Source: Pseudomonadota bacterium
GTDB lineage: Bacteria > Desulfobacterota > Syntrophorhabdia > Syntrophorhabdales > Syntrophorhabdaceae
Assembly: GCA_026388275.1 (NCBI GenBank)
Contig: JAPLKB010000042.1
Coordinates: 1 to 64,000 of the forward strand
Length of the DNA stretch: 64,000 nt
Direction of reading: 5' to 3'
The notes beneath the pieces are model-generated. The model had not been told where the DNA came from. It did not search any database and was given only the letters and a program-made list of their open reading frames with translations. Below are positions 42,505 through 51,780 of the stretch, one piece after another. A program made the position numbers and the translations under genes. The first letter of the stretch is position 1; each line of letters starts with the position of its first letter.

Positions 42505-42831
42505 ATGAAAAAATTATTAACAGTTATGATGCTTCTCGGGATTTTCGTATGTTTTTCTTTCAGTATTGCAATGGCCGCTGAAGAAGTAAAAGGGCTTGAA
42601 CCGCAGGTAAAACAGATGATTGCACTCGCGGCAGGTTTTGGTATTGCTGTTGCAGCTTTCGGCGGAGCACTCGGTCAGGGAAAGAGTATTACATCAGCGC
42701 TTGACGGCATAGCAAGAAATCCAGGTGCAGCAGGAAAGATAGTAACTCCTATGATTATCGGTCTTGCTATGATTGAATCACTTGTAATATATTCCCTCGT
42801 CGTTTCATTGCTTTTAATCTTTAAGCTTTAG
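42505..42831 (+). CDS. atpE: F0F1 ATP synthase subunit c, possibly Na+-binding, with N-terminal extension
   Basis: A 108-residue c subunit. The two core helices are preceded by about 25 hydrophobic residues ending in AMA (MKKLLTVMMLLGIFVCFSFS), which looks like a cleavable signal and occurs in some c subunits. Helix 1 has GQGKSITSALDGIARNP and helix 2 has MIESLVIYSLVV. Aligning by eye with the Ilyobacter c subunit places Gln, Glu-Ser and Tyr at its sodium-ligand positions, with Thr replaced by Leu. Na+ coupling is therefore possible but unproven. Ribosome site AAAGGGGTG. Last gene of the F0 operon. Confidence 0.9.
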   Translation: MKKLLTVMMLLGIFVCFSFSIAMAAEEVKGLEPQVKQMIALAAGFGIAVAAFGGALGQGKSITSALDGIARNPGAAGKIVTPMIIGLAMIESLVIYSLVVSLLLIFKL

Positions 42832-42840
42832 AACGATTTT

Positions 42841-42876
42841 TTACGGGGGTGGCAACCACGCCTACCCCCGTAATTT
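42841..42876 (+). terminator. Terminator of the F0 operon
   Basis: A 10-bp stem ttacgggggt / acccccgtaa with a 13-nt loop and a short T stretch, 10 bp after atpE. Confidence 0.65.
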
Positions 42877-43104
42877 GTGGTATTTATTATTCAAGACAAT
42901 TCTGAAAAGTCCTATCAATATGTTTGTGTGCGTCCCGGGATAAATGTTTGATAAGACGGATTATTAATATGATATAATCTATACGGATCGTCTTTTCGTA
43001 GCAGGGTCGTGAAAAGTAATAGAGCTCTTTCTGATAATACAGATGCTGCGTGAGATCAAATTCATATAGTTTTGACTTTTTTGCCTGCCAAATTGTTCAG
43101 TATT

Positions 43105-43650
43105 CTAATCTGAATCGAGCTTTCTTTTGATATTATTCCAGAAATCCAAAATATCTCTCATATAAGGTGATTTCTTCATATCAAGCCCTTTTTCTCCAAT
43201 ATAGCTGTCATAGTGTTTTATAATAAATTCATCAGGAATGCTGTCTATAATGGTATAGAGGTCTTTTTTCTCTGCAGACTGGATTTTCATTATCGCTGCA
43301 GACCTGTCTATTTTCTCATCAATACCGTATACAGTCTTTACGTTCTGCGGCAAATCCTTCATGTCACGATAAATGGCTAGATACTTGCTTGTGAATTCCT
43401 GATCATTCATCTTTTTGAGTTTAGCAATGTTGGTTTCCTTTATTTTGTTAATATCAGTAACTGCAACATAGCCTTTTGCAAACAGTTTAACCACTGCACC
43501 TACGAAAAGCTCTTTCGTTTTTACCGCATCAGAGTCTTTATCGCTTTTATCTTCTTTCACTTCCGCAGCACAGAACGCGTCACATATAAAGGACAACAGC
43601 AGGAGCACAATTACCACAAAACTTATTGTATTCGATTTTGTCCTGTTCAT
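43105..43650 (-). CDS. Exported protein of unknown function
   Basis: A 181-residue protein with a signal peptide (hydrophobic core TISFVVIVLLLLSFICDAFC; a cysteine close to the cleavage site makes a lipoprotein possible, but the lipobox is poor). The mature part is very lysine- and aspartate-rich and helical (EVKEDKSDKDSDAVKTKELF, INKIKETNIAKLKKMNDQEF). I do not recognise the family. It is divergently arranged with the EF-hand protein gene at 43849, across a 200-bp AT-rich gap. Confidence 0.65.
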   Translation of the reverse strand: MNRTKSNTISFVVIVLLLLSFICDAFCAAEVKEDKSDKDSDAVKTKELFVGAVVKLFAKGYVAVTDINKIKETNIAKLKKMNDQEFTSKYLAIYRDMKDLPQNVKTVYGIDEKIDRSAAIMKIQSAEKKDLYTIIDSIPDEFIIKHYDSYIGEKGLDMKKSPYMRDILDFWNNIKRKLDSD

Positions 43651-43848
43651 GCCGAATAAGTTTACGCCACAGTTAAACAGCTGTCAATACACTGAAACTA
43701 TTTACTGTAATCCTGCCCATATGAAACAAAGATTGTTTCTCAGCAACAAATCTTTTTAAATAAAATATATCTATTAAGATAAATTTGTTCATGAAAAGAT
43801 ATTGCAAACTTTTTGTAAAAAGTATACTTTTACAAAGGGGCTTTCATT

Positions 43849-44244
43849 ATGAAAAAAATTGTTGTTTCAGCTTTTATATTGGCTTTTATAATTACCGGAA
43901 ATGTATATGCTTCAAATGATGCATTTGAAAAAACTGATGCAAACAAGGATGGAAAGATTGATGCAAAAGAATTTGATTCGGCAGTTAATAACAAATTTAA
44001 GCAATACGATAAAAATAGTGACGGCTTCATTGACGATAAAGAGCTTAATATTGCAAAAGATCCTGAAGCAGCCAAAGAATTCAAGTTTATGGACAAAAAC
44101 AAGGACGGAAAGATAAGTAATGATGAATTCAAGTCCTCTGCCTTTGAAAGATTTAAACTTTTTGATAAGAATAGAGACGGCACACTCAGCACTACTGAGT
44201 ATAAAGCTGAACGGGCATATCCCATTCTTAAATTCTATTTTTAA
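43849..44244 (+). CDS. Secreted EF-hand calcium-binding protein (four EF-hands)
   Basis: A 131-residue protein with a signal peptide (KKIVVSAFILAFIITGNVYA). The mature protein is four consecutive EF-hand loops of the DxNxDGxIxxxE pattern: DANKDGKIDAKEF, DKNSDGFIDDKEL, DKNKDGKISNDEF and DKNRDGTLSTTEY. All loops keep the calcium-ligand positions. It resembles calmodulin-like periplasmic calcium sensors or buffers found in diverse bacteria. A good AAAGGGG ribosome site precedes the ATG. Function beyond Ca2+ binding is unknown. Confidence 0.9.
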   Translation: MKKIVVSAFILAFIITGNVYASNDAFEKTDANKDGKIDAKEFDSAVNNKFKQYDKNSDGFIDDKELNIAKDPEAAKEFKFMDKNKDGKISNDEFKSSAFERFKLFDKNRDGTLSTTEYKAERAYPILKFYF

Positions 44245-44329
44245 TCAACAGTATTCAGATACATTAAAATAAAGTGAAAATATTTAACAAATCTTTTACA
44301 TAACAGTGATGGAGCTGACAGGATAACGT

Positions 44330-44911
44330 ATGGATTACCGGGAAATAATGGAAAGCGCACTTGAGGCAATGGGAAACATGGCAGAGATAAACAATCCATA
44401 CAAGAAAGGACACCACAAAAGGGTTTCATCTCTGTCCGGAAAAATTGCAGAAGAGATGGGTATTGAAAGCGACGACATATACCTGATCCGGGTTGCTGCA
44501 AGCATTCATGATATTGGAGAAATAGCCATTCCAATAGATATACTCTGCAAGGTCACAAGACTTACACACATAGAGTCAATGCTTTTAAAAGAACATCCTG
44601 AGAAATCCTTTAGCATTCTGAAAGATTTGAAGTTTCCCGGGATCGTGGCTGAAACAATCCTCCAACACCATGAAAGAATTGACGGCTCCGGGTATCCTCG
44701 AGGTTTGAAGGGCAATGAAATACTCAGGTCAGCGAAGATTATCTCTGTGGCAGACACAGTGGATGCCATAATATCCGACCGTTCATATCATTATGCCAGG
44801 CCTGTTGAGCAGGCGCTCAAAGATATTGAACAGGAAAATAATGTTTTATACGACCCGGAAGTTGTGGATGCCTGTACAGTACTCTTTCGTAATAAAGGAT
44901 TTACATTATAA
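44330..44911 (+). CDS. HD-GYP-like phosphohydrolase
   Basis: A 193-residue single-domain HD hydrolase. Metal-site motifs are NPYKKGHHKRVS, AASIHDIGEIAIP, then the HD-GYP-type LQHHERIDGSGYPRGLKGNEI and ISVADTVDAIISDRSYH. The HHExxDGSGYP block marks the c-di-GMP phosphodiesterase branch. The usual HDIGK is HDIGE here, and no receiver or other sensor domain is attached. The stop overlaps the start of the helicase gene by one base (TAATG), so the pair is co-translated. Likely a cyclic-dinucleotide or nucleotide phosphodiesterase. Confidence 0.8.
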   Translation: MDYREIMESALEAMGNMAEINNPYKKGHHKRVSSLSGKIAEEMGIESDDIYLIRVAASIHDIGEIAIPIDILCKVTRLTHIESMLLKEHPEKSFSILKDLKFPGIVAETILQHHERIDGSGYPRGLKGNEILRSAKIISVADTVDAIISDRSYHYARPVEQALKDIEQENNVLYDPEVVDACTVLFRNKGFTL

Positions 44912-46893
44912 TGAAAAAGTACATTCTGCATAGGGATACTGCACCAAAAACATCCCTTATTGAGTATGAAAAAGAGCTGAATGAAGAGCAACTAAATGTA
45001 GTAATGTGCGGAAACGGGCCGATTCTTGTTATAGCAGGTGCCGGAAGCGGCAAGACACGCGTCGTCACATACCGGGTTGCAAGGCTTTTGGAACAGGGAG
45101 CATCGCCGAACAGTATACTGCTTCTCACATTCACAAACAAAGCTGCAAGGGAAATGCTCCACCGTGTGGAGCACCTGTTAAAAATAAACACCAGATATAT
45201 GTGGGGCGGCACTTTCCATCATATCGGCAATATGATATTGAGACAGCATTGCGAGCTGCTTGGTTTTAAGAAAAATTTTACAATCCTCGACAATGAAGAT
45301 GCAAAAGACATGGTTGAGCTTGCAGTAAAAGAACTGAAAATAGATAAGAAGGAAAGGAGATTCCCTAAAGGCACATTAATAAAAAAGATACTAAGTTATT
45401 CAGTAAACACGATGGATACTGTAGAAGCGTGCATTAAAGAAAGGTATCCCTTCTTCTTTGACATAATCGATGAAATAGCAGCAGTAGAAAAAAAATATAC
45501 AGAAAAGAAAAAAGCCACTAATTCAATGGATTTTGATGACCTGATTTTCTTCTGGCATAAGATACTATCTGAAAACGAGCATTTGAGAACGCATTATGCC
45601 GCAGTTTTTTCTCACATTCTCGTTGACGAGTATCAGGACACAAACACGATACAGGCACAGATTGTTGATTTTATGGGGCTGATAAACCGAAACGTAACTG
45701 TTGTCGGAGACGACGCCCAGAGCATTTACTCTTTCAGGGGTGCAAACTTTCAAAACATCCTTGAGTTTCAGAAAAGATATGAAGAAGCCAGGATATTCAA
45801 GCTTGAGACTAATTACAGAAGCACCCCGGAGATACTGGAGCTTGCAAACGACTCCATATCACAAAACAAAAAACAATTTTTTAAAAATCTGAAAAGCATA
45901 AGAGGCAGCGGCGTGATTCCCGTTGTAACACATTTAAGAGATGTAATGGAACAAGCAGAATTTGTTGCACAGAGAGTGCTTGAGTTGAGAGATGAAGGTG
46001 TGCCTCTGAATCAAATTGCAGTGCTCTACAGGGCCCATTACCATTCAATGGAACTCCAGATGGAGCTGACCCGCAGAGATATCCCTTTTGAGATAAGAAG
46101 CGGATTGCGTTTCTTTGAACAGGCGCACATAAAAGATGTTATTTCGTTCTTAAGGATAATGAACAATATATACGACGAAGTTTCATGGAAGAGGATGCTG
46201 AAGCTGTTTCCCAGGGTAGGCAACAGAACGGCAGATCACATCTATGAATATATCAAAACCTGTCCTGACCCGATTCACACATTTATCTCAAAGAGTATTA
46301 TTGAGCATTTTAAGAGTATACAAAAAGAAAATATTGAAATATGGTCAAAACTTTTCAATGAGCTTTCCACGCTGCTGGAGGAAGAAGCATTATCCGACAT
46401 GATCTCTGCTGTACTGAAGCATGGTTATACGGAATATCTTAAATATAACTACCCTAACTCAGATTCAAGACTTGAGGACATCGGACAACTGATAAATTTT
46501 TCCACCCAGTATCAGTCTCTGGAAGCCTTTTTGAGCGAGCTGTCCCTCTTAAGCGGAGTCAGTGGCGAAGAGATCGTAAGCGCCGCAGATGATGATGAAA
46601 AAATGATCTTAAGCACCATTCATCAGGCAAAAGGGCTTGAGTGGAAAGCAGTATTTATCATATGGTGCGCTGAAGGCAGATTCCCGAACCCGAAGGCTAT
46701 AGAAGAAGGCAACGACGAGGAAGAAAGAAGGCTTTTCTATGTGGCTTCCACAAGGGCAATGGACGAATTGTATCTGTGCTGTCCTCTTTTGACTTTCGAT
46801 AAACAGGCAGGCCATGTAATCCTCAGACCTTCAAGATTTATCTCAGAATTAAAGGGCAGCTCCTACGATGAGTGGCATGTATCGGAGTATTAA
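44911..46893 (+). CDS. UvrD/PcrA-type superfamily 1 DNA helicase
   Basis: A 660-residue 3'-5' helicase. Walker A is VIAGAGSGKTRVV, motif Ia LLTFTNKAAREML, motif II ILVDEYQDTN, motif III VGDDAQSIYSFRGA, motif IV LETNYRSTPEIL, motif V STIHQAKGLEWKAVF and motif VI RRLFYVASTRAMDELYL. It is slightly shorter than E. coli UvrD, with a brief C-terminal tail. It participates in repair, recombination or displacement of proteins from DNA. It follows the HD-GYP gene with a TAATG overlap. The gene is close to the defence island but has an ordinary housekeeping look. Confidence 0.9.
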   Translation: MKKYILHRDTAPKTSLIEYEKELNEEQLNVVMCGNGPILVIAGAGSGKTRVVTYRVARLLEQGASPNSILLLTFTNKAAREMLHRVEHLLKINTRYMWGGTFHHIGNMILRQHCELLGFKKNFTILDNEDAKDMVELAVKELKIDKKERRFPKGTLIKKILSYSVNTMDTVEACIKERYPFFFDIIDEIAAVEKKYTEKKKATNSMDFDDLIFFWHKILSENEHLRTHYAAVFSHILVDEYQDTNTIQAQIVDFMGLINRNVTVVGDDAQSIYSFRGANFQNILEFQKRYEEARIFKLETNYRSTPEILELANDSISQNKKQFFKNLKSIRGSGVIPVVTHLRDVMEQAEFVAQRVLELRDEGVPLNQIAVLYRAHYHSMELQMELTRRDIPFEIRSGLRFFEQAHIKDVISFLRIMNNIYDEVSWKRMLKLFPRVGNRTADHIYEYIKTCPDPIHTFISKSIIEHFKSIQKENIEIWSKLFNELSTLLEEEALSDMISAVLKHGYTEYLKYNYPNSDSRLEDIGQLINFSTQYQSLEAFLSELSLLSGVSGEEIVSAADDDEKMILSTIHQAKGLEWKAVFIIWCAEGRFPNPKAIEEGNDEEERRLFYVASTRAMDELYLCCPLLTFDKQAGHVILRPSRFISELKGSSYDEWHVSEY

Positions 46894-46928
46894 AACCGAC
46901 AAAAAATAATCTGATAAGCCTGTCCGGA

Positions 46929-46957
46929 GAATTTGCTAACATTGTGTTAGCAAATTC
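46929..46957. repeat. Perfect 13-3-13 palindrome after the helicase gene
   Basis: Arms gaatttgctaaca / tgttagcaaattc around TTG, with weaker outer pairing (cggaga / tctccg). It could act as a terminator for 44911-46893, but a T-run is missing. Same geometry as 447-475. The remaining 46894-47578 holds one other palindrome (47299-47319), the hsd promoter region and no convincing gene. Confidence 0.75.
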
Positions 46958-47298
46958 TTAAATCTCCGTAAATTCAATAACCACGCCATTTAACAAGCCA
47001 TCATTTTTAAAACCTCCTGATGAGATACAGGGTATTATCCGGGAGTTAAAATTATGATAGTGAATAGAGAATAAATATTATTTCAAGACCCGGCCACAAA
47101 AGTTCATTTAACATTCAGGCGAAATTGTTTGTATTTTTCATTTCATAGGGGTAGAATTTTCGTAAACAGGGTGAAGGGGCGGTTCCAATTTCAAATTGAG
47201 AATTTAGAATTTAGAATAACCCGAAATGTGCAAATTTAGTCTCAAAATGCGCGTTGCAGAAACGCTTGCCTGTATTGGTTTTACGGAGATTTTGGAAG

Positions 47299-47319
47299 TT
47301 TCTGACAATGTGTCAGAAA
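47299..47319. repeat. Perfect 9-3-9 palindrome upstream of hsdM
   Basis: Arms tttctgaca / tgtcagaaa around ATG, 260 bp before the restriction operon. It could be an operator or a member of the palindrome family described in the findings. Confidence 0.65.
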
Positions 47320-47578
47320 AAAGTTGCAAGTTGAAAACTATGGACTATTTGCTATTACCCGTTGGATGTTTTGAGAAAGGTGGAGCTAACATGTATGGTT
47401 GGAGAATCTGGTCTCACAGGTTCTGGTTGACACCCCGAAAACCATTTGATAGCATTAGGGAAAACAAATTAGGACAAGTAAAAAGGTCTTATTCCAATGT
47501 TAGGTTCCAAGGTTTTCCTGTAAAAGTTGTAAGGAAGTTGCTGACGATGTTGACGTCAGCATAATAAGGAGATACTAA

Positions 47579-49108
47579 ATGGCCGATAACAACGAACTGG
47601 AAAGAACCCTCTGGGCTACGGCAGATAAGCTGCGCAACAATATGGATGCGGCACAATATAAACACGTTGTCCTGGGATTGATCTTTCTCAAATACATTTC
47701 CGACGCCTTCAATGACCTTCACGAGAAATTGAAAGAAGGTAAAGGGGAATCTGAAGGCGCAGACCCGGAAGACAGGGATGAATACCTTGCCAAAAATATT
47801 TTCTTCGTTCCGGAAAAGGCCCGTTGGCAATTCCTCCAGGACCATGCTAAGCTGCCGGAGATAGGCAAGTTCGTTGACGAAGCCATGGAGGCAATCGAGA
47901 AAATCAATCCATCACTCAAGGGTGTTCTGCCGCAAATTTACGCCGATGCTGATCTGAACAAACAAAGGCTCGGTGAATTGATTGACCTTATTGCAACTAT
48001 CGGATTTAACCAGGATGGCCATACATCAAAGGATCTGCTCGGCAGAGTATATGAATACTTTCTTGGCCAGTTTGCTGACGCAGAAGGTAAAAAAGGCGGC
48101 CAGTTCTGGACTCCTCAAAGCATCGTGAAGCTCCTTGTCGAAATGCTGGAACCTTACAAAGGGCGTGTCTATGACGGCTGCTGCGGCTCAGGCGGCATGT
48201 TTGTCCAGAGCGAGAAATTCATTCTCAGCCATCAGGGCAATATCAAGGACATCTCGATTTACGGGCAGGAATCGAACCCGGCAACTCTCCGTCTTGCCAG
48301 AATGAATCTTGCCATTCGAGGCATAGACGCCCAACTGGAAGTCGGGGACACCTTTCTGAATGACAGGTTCAAGGACAAGGATTTGAAATTCGATTTCATT
48401 CTTGCCAATCCACCCTTCAACATAAGCGATTGGAGCGGCGAGCTTCTGCGCGATGACAGCCGCTGGAAATACGGTGTTCCGCCAACAGGTAATGCCAACT
48501 ATGCCTGGCTTCAGCACTTTGCCCATAAACTGAGTCCCAGCGGTACTGCCGGAATTGTTCTTGCCAACGGCAGTATGAACAGCAATACAGGTGGAGAGAG
48601 TGAGATACGGAAGAACATGATCGAAGCGGGATTGATAGATTGTATGGTTGCCCTTCCCTCACAGCTTTTCTACAATACCATGATTCCAGCCTGTCTCTGG
48701 TTTCTGGCACGGAACAAAACCAATCACAAATTCCGTGACCGCTCGAAAGAGATTCTCTTTATTGATACCCGCAAACTCGGCACAATGCTCAACCGTCGCA
48801 ACCGCGAATTGACCGATGCCGATATAGCCCTCATCGCAGGCACATACCACAGTTGGCGCAGCAAGGATGGTAAATACGAAGACAAAGCAGGTTTCTGTAA
48901 ATCCGCCACAATTGAAGAGGTGCAAAATAACGGACATGTATTAATGCCCGGACGTTACGTGGGTACAGAGGAAGAGATAGACGACGGCATTCCTTTTGAT
49001 AAGAAGATGAAGTCTCTTACTACAAAACTGGCTGAGCAGTTTGCCAAAAGCTCGGAATTGGAGAAGACCATTCGGGAGAATCTCAAAGGGATTGGATATG
49101 AGTTTTAG
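47579..49108 (+). CDS. hsdM: Type I restriction-modification methyltransferase subunit
   Basis: A 509-residue N6-adenine DNA methyltransferase. The N-terminal helical domain ([20 protein letters not shown]) is typical of HsdM. The SAM-binding motif is [15 protein letters not shown] and the catalytic motif is [13 protein letters not shown]. It forms the HsdM2-S modification enzyme with 50548-51780. The ribosome site ATAAGGAG precedes the ATG. The stop overlaps the following AlbA_2-type gene by 11 nt, the first of several stop-start overlaps that tie the operon together. Confidence 0.95.
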   Translation: MADNNELERTLWATADKLRNNMDAAQYKHVVLGLIFLKYISDAFNDLHEKLKEGKGESEGADPEDRDEYLAKNIFFVPEKARWQFLQDHAKLPEIGKFVDEAMEAIEKINPSLKGVLPQIYADADLNKQRLGELIDLIATIGFNQDGHTSKDLLGRVYEYFLGQFADAEGKKGGQFWTPQSIVKLLVEMLEPYKGRVYDGCCGSGGMFVQSEKFILSHQGNIKDISIYGQESNPATLRLARMNLAIRGIDAQLEVGDTFLNDRFKDKDLKFDFILANPPFNISDWSGELLRDDSRWKYGVPPTGNANYAWLQHFAHKLSPSGTAGIVLANGSMNSNTGGESEIRKNMIEAGLIDCMVALPSQLFYNTMIPACLWFLARNKTNHKFRDRSKEILFIDTRKLGTMLNRRNRELTDADIALIAGTYHSWRSKDGKYEDKAGFCKSATIEEVQNNGHVLMPGRYVGTEEEIDDGIPFDKKMKSLTTKLAEQFAKSSELEKTIRENLKGIGYEF

Positions 49109-50444
49109 GGAAGGCGAAATGATTGAATTTAAGAAAAGCCTTACCTCCCTCAAGGAGGGCTTGATTTCAATCTCGGCAATCCTCAATAAACATGGAGCAG
49201 GTGAACTTTGGTTCGGCATTGCCCCTGACGGCAAACCAACAGGCCTTGTTATAAATGAAAAGACACTCCGTGATATTTCGCAATCCATTGCAGCGCACAT
49301 TGAACCCAGGATTTACCCCCAGATTACCCCGGAAATACTTAACGGAAAGACCTGTATTAAGATAGCCTTTTCAGGAAGGGAAAGGCCCTATTTCGCATAC
49401 GGCAGGGCTTACATGCGCGTGGCCGATGAGGACAGACACCTTACTGCAAAAGAACTTGAAAACCTGATTCTTGCCAGAAACCGCGAGGCGCTCCGCTGGG
49501 ATAATGAACCCTGCAAAATCTCCATCAAAGAACTTAATGAAAGGAAAATCAGGGCATTTGTAAAGCGGTCCGGTCTGGTATGGGACAATGCCTCCAATGT
49601 ACTGGAGAAACTGAGCCTTATGCAGGATGGACAATTGCTCAATGCAGCTCCTCTCTTTTTTGCCAAAAAACCTACGCTTCAACTGCGCTGCGCTGTTTTT
49701 GCCTCAACGGATACGGCAACAATTATTGACCGTCACGATTACGAAGGAGACATTCTTGCACTTATCGAAGAAGCGCAGAAATACATTCTCAAAAATATTC
49801 ACATCGGCATGAAACTCGATGGCCTCTACCGCGTGGATGTTCCTGAAATTTCGGTGGCAGCTATGCGCGAGGCGATTATCAACGCATTCTGCCATCGTGA
49901 CTATCACGACCCGGACTATGTGCAAATAGCCATTTTCAAAGACCGTGTTGAAATCCGTAATCCCGGCAAGTTGTATGGTAATCTGACAATTGAGAAAATA
50001 CGCAAAGGTAACGTGTCTCAGCGAAGGAATCCCCTCATTGCGGAATTGCTCCGCCGTATTCAGATGGTTGAGACCTGGGGACGGGGCATGCGCCTCATCC
50101 TTGCTGAGGAGCCGACTGTCCAATTCAGCGAAGTAGCCCATCTTTTTATCGCCGCTTTTAGCAGGCCCTCATTCGCTGAACCGGATAAGACTATCGATAA
50201 AACCACAGCCCCAAAGGAACCGGAACAAATCACCGAAGAAAGTTCGGGGAAAAGTTCGGGGAAAACAGAAGAACAGATCATTGCGCTGTTTTCGGTTAAT
50301 GGAAAGCTGACCATTCCTGAACTGGCGGAAACCCTCGGTGTTACAACCCGCGCGATAGAGAAACAGATCGCCCGCCTACGCGGCCAAGGCCGTCTGCGTC
50401 GCGTGGGTCCGGCCAAAGGCGGGCACTGGGAGGTGGTGAAATGA
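49098..50444 (+). CDS. AlbA_2/Schlafen-type putative DNA-binding ATP-binding regulator within the hsd operon
   Basis: A 448-residue protein. The first 130 residues match the AlbA_2 (Schlafen-type) domain: [38 protein letters not shown] and [20 protein letters not shown]. The middle has [40 protein letters not shown] and [20 protein letters not shown], typical of the ATP-binding C-terminal domain of these proteins. The end is a winged helix ([20 protein letters not shown]). I start at ATG 49098 (MSFREGE), overlapping hsdM by 11 nt. Such genes are often found inside type I restriction loci as regulators, though effector roles are not excluded. Confidence 0.85.
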   Translation: MSFREGEMIEFKKSLTSLKEGLISISAILNKHGAGELWFGIAPDGKPTGLVINEKTLRDISQSIAAHIEPRIYPQITPEILNGKTCIKIAFSGRERPYFAYGRAYMRVADEDRHLTAKELENLILARNREALRWDNEPCKISIKELNERKIRAFVKRSGLVWDNASNVLEKLSLMQDGQLLNAAPLFFAKKPTLQLRCAVFASTDTATIIDRHDYEGDILALIEEAQKYILKNIHIGMKLDGLYRVDVPEISVAAMREAIINAFCHRDYHDPDYVQIAIFKDRVEIRNPGKLYGNLTIEKIRKGNVSQRRNPLIAELLRRIQMVETWGRGMRLILAEEPTVQFSEVAHLFIAAFSRPSFAEPDKTIDKTTAPKEPEQITEESSGKSSGKTEEQIIALFSVNGKLTIPELAETLGVTTRAIEKQIARLRGQGRLRRVGPAKGGHWEVVK

Positions 50445-50547
50445 CCGGACAGCTTTGCGGCAACTTGTTCCAGTGTGGTTTTATGGCCTTTCCAATCCGG
50501 GATTCACTGCGCCCCGAATTGAAATATTGGGCTACCATGGTGCAGCG

Positions 50548-51780
50548 ATGAGTAGGGCGGGGTGGAAAAGATACAAACTTGAAGATATCCTCTCAAAGAC
50601 AATTGATAACAGAGGAAAGAATCCGCCATTCTCCGATACGGGGTATTCGTATATCGATACCACCTGTATTGTTGGCGACAATAGATATCCCAGCTACGCT
50701 TTGGTTAGAAAGTATGTTTCAAAAGAAACGTATGAAAACTGGTTTCGCAGTGGCCATCCAAGAAGAAATGATTTACTTATAGCCACTGTAGGGGCAAATA
50801 TTGGGAAGATTTGTTTGATGGACGACACGCCTGCCTGCATAGCACAAAATACGATTGGATTACGTATTGATGTGGCTGTTGCCGACCCTATTTTTGCTTA
50901 CTATGTGCTTAGTAGTAATGAAATCCAGTCGAATCTGAAATCGTTGGATATCGGATCAGCTCAGCCGAGCATAAAGGTGCCACATCTTCTCAACCTATCC
51001 GTTGCCCTCCCTCCGCTCTCAACTCAGAGCCGAATCGCGGCCATCCTCTCCGCTCTGGATGATAAAATAGAACTCAACCGTCAGATCAATGCCACACTGG
51101 AAGCCATTGCACAGGCCATTTTCAAGGAATGGTTTGTTGATTTAAATTTTCCCGGCGCAACAGGCGAAATGGTTGAGAGTGAGTTGGGGATGATTCCACA
51201 CGGCTGGTGGGTGGAAAAATTAGGGGAGATAGTAGAAGTAAAAGGTGGAACAACGCCAAGTACCAAAGAGGAAAGGTTTTGGAATGGTGAAAACTATTGG
51301 GCAACACCAAAAGACCTTTCAAACTTAAGTTCACCCATTTTATTGACCACAGAAAGAAAAATTACAACAGAGGGTGCCAAGCAGATAGGTTCGGGTATTC
51401 TCCCTTCGGGCACTTTACTTTTATCTTCAAGAGCGCCAATAGGCTATTTGGCAATTTCAGATATACCCGTTTCAATCAATCAAGGTTTTATCGCTATTAA
51501 CGCCAAGGCAACGTCAAACTTATTTATTTTGCATTGGCTAAAAGAGAATATGGAAACTATCATTGGCAGAGCCAATGGCTCCACATTTTTGGAAATTTCA
51601 AAAACCAATTTCCGAGAGATTGAATTAGTTATTCCTGATACACAGATTACCCAGATGTTTGAAAAAGTCATTGCCCCAATTTTTGAACAGATAAAAGTCA
51701 ATATGCAAGAATCTATAACTCTTGCCACCCTGCGTGATAGTCTTTTGCCTAAGTTAATGAATGGAGAAATTGACTTATGA
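50548..51780 (+). CDS. hsdS: Type I restriction specificity subunit
   Basis: A 410-residue protein with two target-recognition domains. The first begins near GWKRYKLEDILSKTIDNRG. A central conserved helix (LSTQSRIAAILSALDDKIEL, then NATLEAIAQAIFKEWFVDLN) separates it from the second (LGMIPHGWWVEKLGEIVEVK), and the C-terminal repeat is ATLRDSLLPKLMNGEI. It defines the DNA sequence methylated and cut. ATG 50548 is the first start that gives a normal HsdS N-terminus. It ends in ATGA, overlapping the next gene by 4 nt. HsdS domains recombine readily, so the specificity cannot be predicted. Confidence 0.9.
   Translation: MSRAGWKRYKLEDILSKTIDNRGKNPPFSDTGYSYIDTTCIVGDNRYPSYALVRKYVSKETYENWFRSGHPRRNDLLIATVGANIGKICLMDDTPACIAQNTIGLRIDVAVADPIFAYYVLSSNEIQSNLKSLDIGSAQPSIKVPHLLNLSVALPPLSTQSRIAAILSALDDKIELNRQINATLEAIAQAIFKEWFVDLNFPGATGEMVESELGMIPHGWWVEKLGEIVEVKGGTTPSTKEERFWNGENYWATPKDLSNLSSPILLTTERKITTEGAKQIGSGILPSGTLLLSSRAPIGYLAISDIPVSINQGFIAINAKATSNLFILHWLKENMETIIGRANGSTFLEISKTNFREIELVIPDTQITQMFEKVIAPIFEQIKVNMQESITLATLRDSLLPKLMNGEIDL

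Noticed and set aside
47226-47564. 112-codon plus-strand frame upstream of hsdM
   Set aside because: No ribosome site or recognisable protein, and it runs through a perfect palindrome; treated as non-coding.
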